Below are positions 34,298 through 44,710 of a stretch of 64,000 nt of DNA, in pieces (the first letter of the stretch is position 1; each line of letters opens with the position of its first letter). Below the pieces are notes generated by a model. It was given only the letters and a program-made list of their open reading frames with translations. It was not told where the DNA came from and ran no database searches. This stretch comes from Sialis fuliginosa (taxonomy: Eukaryota > Arthropoda > Insecta > Megaloptera > Sialidae), in NCBI GenBank assembly GCA_961205875.1, contig OY540810.1, positions 38,192,001 to 38,256,000 on the forward strand, read 5' to 3'. The translations under genes and the position numbers were made by a program.

Positions 34298-34589
34298 CTT
34301 GCATTCTCTGTTGTCTCAAATTCCCGCCCGAACACGTCCTATGTTGGACCGGTATACTGAAGTCTTCCCGGTATCCGCTCTGTATACTCTGCTGGCGGAT
34401 GTTGGTCCCTGGACCGAGCGGCACACTCCACTCATCTTGGTCGCCGGCACCTGCAGATGTCGAGCTCCTGAGTCTTTGTTTCCGTTTGAGCTGTACAGGT
34501 TCCAGCAGGTTACCGTTAGCGGTGCTCGGGACACTGCTATTGCCGTTTGTCTCTTGCAGAAGGACCAAGTTTGAACCGGTAGGCGATAG
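34298..34589 (-). CDS. Amine GPCR, exon encoding part of intracellular loop 3
   Basis: Internal exon of the receptor gene, read on the minus strand. It begins after a TTTGTTACAG acceptor and ends at a CAAG|GTTTGT donor. The 292 nt are open throughout, entering in phase 0 and leaving in phase 1, which fits the next exon. The roughly 97 residues are polar and low in complexity (QETNGNSS, LKRKQRLRSS, GAGDQDEW), with no hydrophobic segment, as expected for the long third intracellular loop of an aminergic receptor. That loop contacts G protein and is poorly conserved, so on its own this exon identifies nothing; it is assigned because it splices in frame to the TM6 exon. GC content is far above the surrounding DNA. 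A transposon fragment ends about 20 bp beyond its donor. The exon that should precede it, with TM1-TM5, was not found. Confidence 0.8.
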
Positions 34590-34754
34590 CTGTAACAAAT
34601 ATGTGTTTTTAATAATTATAACTAGAATTCACATCTAACGTCACTACTATTATATTTTAAATATAAATACATAGATTATTATCTTAAATTAATATAACAT
34701 TGTTCTATATGGTATTTATTTAAGAAAATACATAAAATAATAAAAGTTGTGTTT

Positions 34755-34985
34755 CTTACATATTCTGCAATTTTTATAGCTTCGTAAAACTATTTGTATA
34801 GCTATAATTTCATTAAATATTTGTATATGTAGTATACGTTCTTTTCGATCGATAATAATATAATATAAAAAAAATAATAATATAATAGTAGTGACGTTAA
34901 AATATTCACTTTAAATCTACATCGTGAGTTCCGGCCGGAATTCCGGTATACCCCTAATTATAACATTAACATAAAATGTTTGAGT
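34755..34985 (-). repeat. Inverted copy of the GGAATTCCGGCCGGAAC repeat
   Basis: Reverse complement of 10995-11240: TTCGTAAAACTATTTGTATAG, AAATCTACATCGTGAGTTCC, GGCCGGAATTCCGGTATACC. Lies about 170 bp upstream of the receptor loop-3 exon. Confidence 0.75.
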
Positions 34986-35359
34986 GTTACCTAAAACAGA
35001 AATTTTGTATTTTCGTAGGTTGTGCCCTTTACATCTTTTGAACAGTAAACTTTGAACTAGCCTTTCCCCAAGTTACAAAAAAATTTCTACCAAATGACAA
35101 AATTCATTGCTCTTATGTGAAGTCCTTTATTTTGCTCTACTGCTGAAACGGCTCGTTTTAATGTCCTCGCCAACTTGGGATAGCTTGTATATGTATTTAC
35201 TTCAAAATTGCTTTTAAAATATCAGTCTAATTAAAAAAAACATTCAATAGCATGGGAAGATTAATTCAGTTATTCTTCCAATATTCAGACTGATTTACAA
35301 CTAGCGTAAAAATTTTTTACAGTAGATCGAGGTTATTATTTTAAACAAAAAACTTCATA

Positions 35360-35720
35360 TGAACATGTATCCGAAAGTTCTTTGTGAGGGTGCTAGAGCC
35401 TTCCAAAAAAATTGCCCAAAATTAGTGTTTATTTAATATCTAGAGATCCTATTGTGATATAACTATGAAATTTTATAACCGGTTTATTATTAATTAGTGT
35501 TATCGATTTCCAGCATCAAACAATAATAATTTAAACCAGGGGTTTATGGGGTCGGTGGGCCCGCCGATTTTTGTATTCTTTAATTTTTTCCCGAGTTGAT
35601 TTCTTATAGAAAATTATATGACATATGGTAAACTACACAAAATTATACATTGTTCATTTGTCATAAGATCAACCGTTTTCGAGAAATATCGATAAAAAGA
35701 ATGTTAAAAAAAACTATAAA
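35360..35720 (-). repeat. Diverged copy of the 7895-8558 MITE interior
   Basis: GTATCCGAAAGTTCTTTGTG, GTGTTATCGATTTCCAGCAT and TGGGCCCGCCGATTTTTGTA match the 8.1-8.5 kb element in reverse orientation. Terminal repeats are lost. Confidence 0.65.
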
Positions 35721-35751
35721 ACTTTATTATGCATTATACATATATTGTAAC

Positions 35752-36626
35752 TAGCTGGCCCCACGCGGCTTCGCTCGCGTGGACTACGGAATTATTGTTT
35801 AGGATTTAAAAAATATATAGTTGAATTAATTACAAACACGATTAGTTATTAATGTAATAAAAACCAAATAACACTTAAATTACCTACCTAACAAAAACGA
35901 ATCAGAACAAAAAGTATAAATAATTTTTGTTCTATTTAAATTTAAAAGTTAATTATTGAAAACAAAATAAACAATTGACAATCAAAAGAATACCGGCCTG
36001 TTCCCTTCTCTCTGCCCTGCGCTTCTAGTTGATACGTTCCATCGCCATACACGGGTCACCATCGCACGAATAATATTTTCCCGTATAACATATATTTCGA
36101 TATTTTCTAAACTATGCGACCAAATTGGATGCTGTAAATGGCAAATTATATCTACATTAAGTACTTATGACGATGAAATCAATTATTTCGATAAGGATTA
36201 ATGTTTTGCATGTCATAAGTCCACGTAAACAGAACCCAAATATTTTATGTTTTTTTAGTAACATAAAAGCAGTAATTGTGGCTTAAATATAAAAGTTAGA
36301 CATATGGTGTCGCGGACTTAATTGTAGAACTTTTGATTCTGCACAATTCTTTAATACATTATTTTGTTCTATATTGAACGGTTTAGGCAGCGTATTACAA
36401 AACAGCGCGCCGACGGCAAAATTTTTTCCGACTTGATTTACTATTATCGTCACTGCTTAGTTGTTATGTTACCTAACGTAAAAAAATATAGCCTATAACC
36501 TGGCCAGAGAACGTACCTATGAATTAAAAAAAAACACGTAAATCGGATAAGTGGTTCTCGAGTGATAAGGTAACTAACGGACAGACAGACAGACAGACAG
36601 AGAGACGTTGAGCTTTATATATATTA
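35752..36626 (-). repeat. Non-LTR-like repeat, CGCGGCTTCGCTCGCGTGG to (GACA)n
   Basis: One end is CTGGCCCCACGCGGCTTCGC; the other is CGGACAGACAGACAGACAG then GAGCTTTATATATATTAA. Internal TGGCCAGAGAACGTACCTA recurs inverted at 37240, 37375, 38240 and 60280. Coding sequence is absent. Such units are typical 3' remnants of insect RTE-like elements or derived SINE-like repeats. Confidence 0.6.
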
Positions 36627-37124
36627 AGGATGTGTTTAATTAATTTGTTCATCATATTTCTTTGGAGAAATAATGACTTTGACACCTGAAGGTTACATTA
36701 CAATATCGTAATTAAAAATTAGATTAACATACATTCTAAAAAGCCTTTTAATCGCGTATTGCATTATAAAACATACTTTTAATAATTGTATTTGGACAAT
36801 CGATTTCAAACGATCGAGTGTGCCACGATCGCAGTATTATTATGGAGGAAAATTTGTGTTTCTGACAGGAAAATAATAATCGTTATTTAACTCGAGCCAG
36901 TTCTATATTGTCCCGAAATAAATAAAAAACACATTGCAGAATCTGAACCCCTCCCACTTTTCTTCTGATTCTATTAATCACATTGGGAGGCAGATTTAAA
37001 CGAAAAAACAATTTAACGACAAATGAAAACAAATTCATACAGTTTCGACTGCTTTAAGTTGTTTGCCTGTGAACAGATTATTCGTTGAATTTGTTAGAGT
37101 GGTGTCGTGTTTTACGGACGAATA

Positions 37125-37392
37125 TTATAATACTATGTATATAAAGCTCAACGTCTGTCTGTCTGTCCGTTAGTGCGCTAATCATTCGAGAACCACTGAT
37201 TAGATTTACGTATGTTTTTTATTTATTTATAGACATGTTCTCTGGCCAGATTATTCTTAATACATATAAAGCTCAACGTGTCTCTGTCTGTCTGTACATT
37301 AGTGCGCTTATAACTCGAGAAGTACGAGTACTTATCCGATTTACGTGTTTTTTTAAATTCATAAATATGTTCTCTGGTCAGGTTATTCTTAA
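37125..37392 (+). repeat. Two tandem copies of the AAGCTCAACGTCTGTCTGTC end
   Basis: TATAAAGCTCAACGTCTGTC at 37140 and ATAAAGCTCAACGTGTCTCT at 37265, each continuing with AGTGCGCT, CTCGAGAA, TTTACGT and TTCTCTGG(C/T)CAG(A/G)TTATTC. A third copy follows the mariner-like insertion at 38127. Unit about 125 bp. Confidence 0.75.
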
Positions 37393-37584
37393 TACAGGGT
37401 GGGGCATATTAAAGAGCGATTTTGAAAAGGCTGTAAAAAAGACAATCAATTTTTCCAAATTTTATTTTCGCCACTTTAAACTACATAAAAAAGCATTAAG
37501 GAAAAGTAACTAATTTTTAAAAATAACTCCGGTGAGATGACATCCGTTCAGGTGTAGAAATTCTTCCAGCCGGACCCTGACTTT

Positions 37585-37790
37585 CTATTTATTCATCACA
37601 TTCTGCAGCATTGCCAGTGGGATTTGAACCACTTCTTGTCGGATACGTTCTTTCAGGGCTTCAATTGTTTGTGGTGGGTTATCCTGATACACTTTACTCT
37701 TCAGTGAGTACCGGCGAACGAGGGGGCCATGCGATATCCCCATTTTGAGAAATCACGTGATTTGGAAATAAACTTTTAACAATATTCATT
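37585..37790 (-). pseudogene. Transposase 3' remnant, minus-strand half
   Basis: Reads FPNHVISQNGDIAWPPRSP, the conserved stretch before the last acidic residue of a Tc1/mariner-like DDE transposase, then shifts frame after VLTEE at a deletion and continues as KVYQDNPPQTIEALKERIR, QIPLAMLQNVMNK and a stop. Related transposases read SPDLT.CDFFLWGYLKSKVY here, so the DFFLW segment has been deleted. Only about 70 of the usual 300 or more residues are present. Dead copy; mirror image of the plus-strand half. Confidence 0.8.
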
Positions 37791-37795
37791 CGTCG

Positions 37796-37969
37796 GACCT
37801 CACAACGTGCGACCTTTTCTTGTGGGGTTACCTGAAGAGTAAAGTGTATCAGGATAACCCACCACGAACAATTGAAGCCCTGAAAGAACGTATCCGACAA
37901 GAAGTGGTTCAAATCCCACTGGCAATGCTGCCAAAGTCAGGGTCCGGCTGGAAGAATTTCTACACCTGA
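37796..37969 (+). pseudogene. Transposase 3' remnant, plus-strand half
   Basis: Opens with DLTTCDLFLWGYLKSKVYQD, retaining the segment deleted in the opposite half, and continues NPPRTIEALKERIRQEVVQI and PLAMLPKSGSGWKNFYT to a stop. A deletion after PLAML shifts the frame relative to the minus-strand half, where that region reads LQNVMNK. No upstream catalytic domain is present, so it encodes no functional transposase. Confidence 0.82.
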
Positions 37970-38126
37970 ACGGACGTCATCTCACCGAAGTTATTTAAAA
38001 AAATTAGTTACTTTTCTTTAATGCTTTTTTATGTAGTTTAAAGTGGCGAAAATAAGATTTGGAAAAATTGATTGTCTTTTTTTTACAGCCTTTTCAAAAT
38101 CGCTCTTTAATATGCCCCACCCTGTA

Positions 38127-38535
38127 TATATAAAGCTCAACATGTCTCTGTCTGTCTGTCCGTTAGTGCGGTTATAACTCGAGAACCACTTAACTGATTT
38201 ACGTGTTTTTTTTAATTCATAGGTACCTATGTTCTTTGGCCAGGTTTTAGTATATATTTTGTTACGTTAGGTAACATAAAGAATAAGCAGTGACGATAAT
38301 AGTAAATCAAGTCAGATATAACCATCCAATCAAGTTTCATTAATATGAGTTATGCGTGTGACAAGGATTCAGGGGACAGACACACAGACAGGCAAACAGA
38401 CACACACGGAACGAAAAGTGTTTTGTCTTGACCTGACACGGAAAGATCAATTTTGAAATAGGAGAACAATTTTTTTGTTTCATTTTAAAACGATCAAAAA
38501 GCTTCTCGTATCTTCGATATTACGAGGGAGCAAAT
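38127..38535 (+). repeat. AAGCTCAAC repeat followed by foldback arm piece
   Basis: 38127-38310 is the third copy of the AAGCTCAACxTGTCT unit with GTTACGTTAGGTAACATAAA; from about 38325 it passes into the giant-foldback arm (TTATGCGTGTGACAAGGATT, CTTCTCGTATCTTCGATATT). Confidence 0.7.
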
Positions 38536-39049
38536 GTATATTACCATATGTTCTTTTAAGATATGTCAATTACCATATGAGATACAATTTTATTAAAACT
38601 TATATTGATGTGAAAAGTTCCTAAATGACAATTTAAATATTTAAGTGTTTCAGAAAACTTATGGAAGTTTCTTTAAACCGAAAACTTTATAATGTTATAA
38701 TAATTTATTGTTGACGGTGTAAAATGACACCAGGTTTATCTTTTTATAAACAGATTATTCGGAGAATTTGAGTGGAGCTTTACACACTAATCTGTTTATA
38801 CAGAAAGTACAGTCAATTGAAAGGATGGATTGCGTTTAAGTAAAACATTTTCATGAATTTTCGGACTTTACATGTATAGAAATAAGGAGTACGCCTATTT
38901 TATTTATTTTATTGAAAGAAAGTACAGAAATAAAATGAAGTGTTATGTTATGAGTATAAAAACATCTGTAATTAAAGGTACTTAATTATCGAACAATTTT
39001 AATAAACACCGATAAAGTAATTAAAAGAACTAATTTTCCATTTAATGGT

Positions 39050-39490
39050 GACTTCTTTAATAGAAAATCGAATACTTTATAAAAAAGATTCTATAAAATT
39101 TTCACATAACATGTGTCGTTCTTGAGATATCTTAAAAAAATAACTTTTTTGGGATGTCACCCCTCTCCCTTACACACGATTTTAATGATTTTTAAATGGG
39201 ACCGTCCTCAAGCCAGACACAATCTATCAACCAAGTTTCATTAATATCGGTTCAGTTGTTCATGAGTTATACGTGTAACAAGAATAAAACGGAGAATAAT
39301 GTATATTGTTTCCTCGCAATATCGAAGATACGAGAAGCTTTGTGATCTTTCCGTTTCAGGTCAAGACAAACACTTTTCGTTCCGTGTCTCTCTTTCTGTG
39401 TGTCTGTCTGTCGAGTGAATCCTTGTCACACGCATAACACATGAACCAATGAACCGATATTAATGAAACTTGGTTGGTTGGTTGGGCTGT
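39050..39490. mobile_element. Short foldback derivative of the 23354-25089 family
   Basis: Left arm with CATGTGTCGTTCTTGAGATA and GGGACCGTCCTCAAGCC; right arm inverted from TTTCCTCGCAATATCGAAGA through CTTGTCACACGCATAAC to CCGATATTAATGAAACTTGG. The spacer is almost absent and the outer arms are lost. Confidence 0.75.
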
Positions 39491-40334
39491 AATATTTTGA
39501 ATTTTTTGAGACCTTACGTCATATTAATAGGTCATATAATTTATTTTGATAGTTTTTAAAATTTGTGTCTATCTGTTTGTTCCAAATAGATACGAAAATT
39601 ACTGATGGGATTTTCACTGTTTTCAAAGCCTAAAATCCTAAATTTAGTTCAGACTATAATATAATTGGATTATGGCAGGCCCATATTATGTAAAAAAAAT
39701 TATAGTTTATAAGCTTTGATTTGGAAAAAAAACACAACAGCCGTGGGGTACTTCTAGTATGAAAATAAAAATAAAAATATATGTATATAGGTAATATAGT
39801 TTTGAAAGTTAGTTTCCAGAATTAATCTGTTTGTATGTCTGTTTAATATTCAACCTGAGGCTGCAACTTTGGCGTAGTCTAGTTCCGGCCCATGATATAA
39901 TGTGGGGGTGTATAACCCCCGGCACACATAAATATTATATCCGGGTCGAGTTTTAGTATAAATTTATCATCATAAAACTATCCGCAAAATTTATTCTTAC
40001 ACTGATAATATAATTCTGAGAAAATAAATTTGTTGGTCGACCTCGTTAAAAGATTAAATTCTCTGTCCAATGAAATGATAAGGGCTGATTTTAAATAATA
40101 AACAAGAATGGTGTTCCATATAACTGTATTCCAAGTCGATTAAGACATAGGAAATTTAACATGGCGGCAATTAGAAGTGTTGTAGTAACCTTTGGTCAAA
40201 TTTAACGATGTCTGATTGGTGCATTTTGAATTGCCGCCACAAAATTTAATAAAATAGTAATTAGTATTTTGTTTTCAAATTTATATCTGCCAAAAAATAT
40301 TATTATAATTTTATCTAGGATGCTTACTTTAATT

Positions 40335-41122
40335 TCATTAATGTATTTTATTCTTTACTAGCGCATTGGCCCGGTGTTACCCGGGGATATTAATTTAATT
40401 AAACATAAAGTGATCACGCCCACCCAACATGCCAACCCAACATGCTCACCCTACATGCCCACCCAACATGCCCACCCAACATGCTAACAACACACGGTTC
40501 GCCACGAATTGTTTTTTCCGGCTTCATGAAATTTACCCAAAATATACACAAATTATACACCTTAACTTAACCTATCCATTAGTGAAAACCGGAATAAAAT
40601 CCATTCAGTAGTTATTGAAAAAATCGTGTAAAATTATATTTTCTCTCATGAAACACCAGGTCTTATCTTAGAATTTGTATGAAAATCAAAAATAAATAAA
40701 TAGGCTACCTTTCTTGGAAGTTCTTTATTGTAATTTATAAAAATCCGTTTATTTATATTGTAAATTACATATTTTTCATTCAAACTCATGGTGGAAAGAT
40801 ATACATATATTTGTAGGTATCATGATTCAAACTGACATTCACATATAGTAATTGTTTTCAGCGTCTTATATTCCATAGCTACTGTGTTTTTATATAAATG
40901 ACAGTTCTATGCTCTGACATCATAGAAACAAAAGACGCTGTGCAAAAGATTCTGTTTAATCATTTGATGTTAAATCTTAGATTTTCATAAAATATTATAA
41001 TCCACGATACAGCTCGTAAAAATTATCTGACTATTGGTGAAAACCGCATTGAAATCGGTTCAGTAACTCCCGAGTCTATAAGCCACACACAAACGAACAT
41101 TCATTTTTATATATATAGATTA
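40335..41122 (+). repeat. Nested non-LTR-like repeat with TATATATAGAT tail
   Basis: Begins near ACTAGCGCATTGGCCCGGTG and ends ATTTTTATATATATAGAT, a tail typical of insect RTE-like/SINE copies. A related inverted piece with CCCGGGTAACACCGGGTCC is at 56480-56730. It includes the minisatellite at 40420-40490. Confidence 0.65.
40420..40490 (+). repeat. 13-bp minisatellite (CCCACCCAACATG)
   Basis: Five to six units with small changes (CCAACCCAACATG, CTCACCCTACATG). The 60-residue frame over it is a by-product. Confidence 0.8.
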
Positions 41123-41689
41123 AAGTTGAAAACAAAATACTGTTGATTACTTTAAAATTAATCAGTTAGTTTCGAGGCGGCATTTCAAAATGCACCAATC
41201 ACACACACACATCATTAAATTTAACCAAAGGTTACTACAACACTTCTAATTGCCCCCATGTTAAATTTCCTATGTCTTAATCAACTTGGAATACATTGTA
41301 TACTTTACACTACATACATATAATCTTCTTGTATTAAAATTAAAAATGATTATTTAATTTTATTTGTATAATCATTATTTTATAAACTTAAAAAGATTTA
41401 ACATGTCTTACTTTCGATGGTTTAATTATGATTTATAATATATTTATTTTTGTATACCTTCAAAATCCATTGAATAGTTAAAAACTTTTTTCATTAATTT
41501 TTTTCAACACACTGAATTTATTTGCTTATAATATATTATATCAATTTCAACCCCGGGAGACGTGTGGAAGTTCAGCAAAAAACCTTTATATGTATGAATT
41601 TTTTTCTAAAAAAATGTTGTATTCATTGGCGTCGCTAATTTCCTTTGCATATGGAAAATAAATAACGAACCTTTGTTGAACATAACATG

Positions 41690-43200
41690 AATTTTAATAT
41701 AAAATAAAAAAGACGGAAAATTTTTCTTAAGACACATTTGTTTATTTTTTCGTATATTTTTAATTTTTTGACAATTTCAATCTAAATCTAAATTTATGCA
41801 AACGTCAAAATGAGTAAATATCAATTTAAAAAACAAAATGCGATTTTTTAAAGCAAATTGGGATAAATCTTTGTAAGGAAATATTTTACAACAAACGTAG
41901 TAGACCCATATTATAGGAAATGGAATGCTCTACAAAAAAGATTCTATATAATCACATAACATATTATTATGTCGTTCTTGAGATATCTTGAAAAAATTAA
42001 TATTTTGGGATGTCACCCCTCCACTTTACACACGATTTTTATGATTTTAAAATGGAACCGTCCTCAAGCTAGACCCAACCATCCAACCAAATTTCATTAA
42101 TATCGATTCAGTGGTTCGTGAGTTATGCTTGTGATAAGGACACAGGGAACAGACAGACAGACAGACAGACACGGACCGAAAAGTGTTTGTCTTGACCTGA
42201 AACAAAAAAATCAATATACAATTTTGAAATCGGATAATAATTTTTTTGTTTCATTCAAAAACCATCACAAAGCTTCTCGTATCTTCGATATTGCAAGGAA
42301 GTAAAATCGAATATTCACCACGGCGGCTATGATGTATGACTGAATAATTATTTCAATTAATCTGAAACATAACTTTTCCATCGCTGATATGAATCATTTA
42401 AATTTAATAAAATTCTGACATTTGATAAAGCCCACATTCATATTTTGAGTTATAAATAATATAAAGAATAAACAAAATTTAAAATAATGAATATATATAA
42501 ATATTAATATGTTTTTGTATATTTGCGTGCGTCATCGTTCTACACGCCTACGTACGTATATATATGTATTTTAATATTTAAAGGTACTCTTAGACATGGG
42601 CGTTGCCAGGATCTTGTTCAGGGGGGGGGGGGGGGGGGTAATTTTTTTTTTTTAAACCATATTAGTCGTGTTTTGCCTAGGACCCCGAGATTAAGGAAGG
42701 GAGGTCCAAAAGCCGGTAGTTTTTAGTACTTCTTGGGTGTTGAAGAGCAAAAAAATCATCAGAATCGTGTGTGAGGGGGAAGAGTGACATTCCAAATTAT
42801 TTATTTTTTCAAGATCTCAAGAACGACACATGTTACGGGAAATTTTTATAAAATCTTTTTTGTAGGGCATTCAATTTCCCATAATATAGGTAACCACAAC
42901 GTTTATTGTAAAATATTCCTTTACAAAGATTTATTTCAATGTGCTTTAAAAAATCATCATTTGTTTTTTTAAATAACTGTTCCTTTGGCATTTTAAATGT
43001 CATTTTGACGTTTGCATAACAGAAAAATTTAAATTTAGATTAAAATTGTCAAATAATTAAAAATATACGAATAAATATTTTTTTAATAAAACTGTATAAA
43101 AATTAAATGGTTAATCAATAGCAGGTAATTTATCTGAATACTTTATCGGTTAACTAACTACCTTTGAAGAATTCAGTACGAGGAAACACTGCTTATTATA
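41690..43200. mobile_element. Foldback family copy with enlarged centre
   Basis: Left arm 41690-42306 (TTTTTGACAATTTCAATC, CAACAAACGTAGTAGACCC, CTTCTCGTATCTTCGATATT) and inverted right arm about 42745-43195 (ATCATCAGAATCGTGTG, CACATGTTACG, AGTACGAGGAAACACTG). The 430 bp between include a hAT-like left end at 42597-42740 with a 17-G run. Confidence 0.7.
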
Positions 43201-43781
43201 TTAATTAAACTATATATTAAAAATAAACGAATTTATTAATCGTAAAATAGAAATGTATTTTTTATAAATATATTATAATAAAATATACAATTTTAATCAA
43301 TATATTAAGGTTTTACATTTACATATATGTGCAAGAAACTAAAAAAAATTCATAAATATTAAAATCAAGAGCACAGTAATCTTTAAAAAAAAATAACGGT
43401 AACCATGACCTGTTACTGACCACACTCAATACTGAAATACCAGCAAGTTATTATGTAATAACGTTACATTAATTTTATGTATGTTTTTGTGTCTGTGTGT
43501 GTGTACATGACAGAGAGAGACAGAGAGAGAACAAGACCTTGGTGACGTGAATATACGCAACTGGACTGGAAACACTCACTATACCTGAAATAATGCATTT
43601 AAGGTATTTACTTTAATTAGTAAAGGTCATTTGGACTCATTAATATATACAATATACATATATGTATATTCAAGAAACGAATATTAACAAAAGTCATTGA
43701 AAACATGATAATTTATTTATTAATTAAAGAAACATGTATTTTTGATTGTCATTGTAAAATTTTATAATATACGATGTTATT
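43201..43781. other. Intergenic, nothing recognised
   Basis: AT-rich, with a short GAGAGACAGAGAGAGA tract at about 43512. No gene seen. Confidence 0.5.
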
Positions 43782-44455
43782 AACTTCCCAATTGTAATCG
43801 GTCCGAAAATCAAAATCAACAATTACAACATATTTGTATGTTTCAAGATCACTATAGTATGTATATTTACACTATTTTCAGAAAGATGTCTGTGTGTGTG
43901 TGTATGTACGTACGTATGTGCGTGTCATTTTTTACGTTCACGAAATCTCGTAAATAAAAAATGCTATTGACTTCGTTGGGGTGCCAATCGATGCGTCTTG
44001 ACGTGATTATGATCTGAAAGAAAGGATTTTTCGAAATTCAATCCCTAAAGAGGGTAAAAAGTAAAAGTAAAAGTAAAGTTTTTTTTGGTGGGATTTACTT
44101 GAAACTTAGTGTAAATATTCTACGTGCCTAGACAGCCATAGAAGGGGTGAAAGGCGAAAACCAATCTCAAAATTTGAATTTTAAATACTAATAAATAAGT
44201 CTACAATTCATGTTGCCTTGGAAACAAATGCAATTAAATTTAAATTGTCAAAATAGTTATTCTAAAAATGTGTGTTATATTATTGACATTAGGATATTAG
44301 AAAACTAATATTCATAATACAAAGGTCAGTTTTATTTCTGACCAATTCCATTAAAATTTTTCATATACATATTAAAAAAAATATTCACATAAACTATATG
44401 GAAACAATAAATAATCAGTATTCAAGTATTTATAATCATACCGTGTTGGGAAGTT
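43782..44455. mobile_element. MITE, AACTTCCCAA family
   Basis: AACTTCCCAATTGTAATCGG at the left; GTGTTGGGAAGTT at the right. Interior has a GT microsatellite (43890), TTTACGTTCACGAAATCTCG, CGTCTTGACGTGATTATGAT and GGAAACAAATGCAATTAAAT. Inverted copy at 57633-58225; nested relative at 6055-6845. Confidence 0.75.
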
Positions 44456-44710
44456 GATTGTGTGGACCTAAAGGGTCTCACCTCACCCCAAACTTGTTTT
44501 AATTCAAAAAAAGAGGAGGTTGTCAATTCAGCTGTGGATAAAATTTATATATTCGGGCATAACTCCGACAAATATGAACCGCTTTTTTTTGAAAGAGTAC
44601 ACTTTCGAGGTAATCCCATATAAATTTTATCAAAATCTGACCATTGACTTTGAAGATACACCACTCAAAAGGGAAAAATAAAAATCTTAAAAAAAATAAA
44701 AATAAAACCG
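44456..44710 (+). repeat. GGAGGTTGTCAATTC repeat
   Basis: GAGGAGGTTGTCAATTCAGC with ATTCGGGCATAACTCCGACA, a very common insect repeat; inverted relatives at 46650-46800 and ends AAAGTCGGTTAAAAA (47327) and CCGACTTCAAAAAAGGAGG (63434). The reverse-strand frame here and the 46620 frame share GQILIK(F/V)IWD(Y/H)L, a repeat-derived peptide, not a gene. Confidence 0.6.

Larger units (their letters stand above)
37393..38126. mobile_element. Mariner-like element rearranged into a palindrome
   Basis: Termini TACAGGGTGGGGCATATTAA and its complement TTAATATGCCCCACCCTGTA. Both halves carry the 3' part of the same transposase gene, facing opposite ways and meeting near 37790. The flanking tandem repeat supplies an empty site (TTATTCTTAATACATATAAA at 37250), which confirms the borders. 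Confidence 0.88.
40121..41300. mobile_element. TA-type MITE split by a nested repeat
   Basis: Outer parts match 13121-13507: GACATAGGAAATTTAACATG at the left and GTTAAATTTCCTATGTCTTAA at the right. At about 40335-41122 an unrelated repeat interrupts it (TAGCGCATTGGCCCGGTGTT to CATTTTTATATATATAGAT), so the MITE is the older layer. Confidence 0.85.

Noticed and set aside
34098..34574. Longest open frame in the window (158 aa, plus strand)
   Set aside because: Its GC-rich part is antisense to the receptor loop-3 exon, which has matching splice sites and phases; the rest is AT-rich intron. No motif.
40420..40490. Possible CRISPR-like array of short repeats
   Set aside because: Units are contiguous with no unique spacers; a minisatellite in a eukaryotic repeat.
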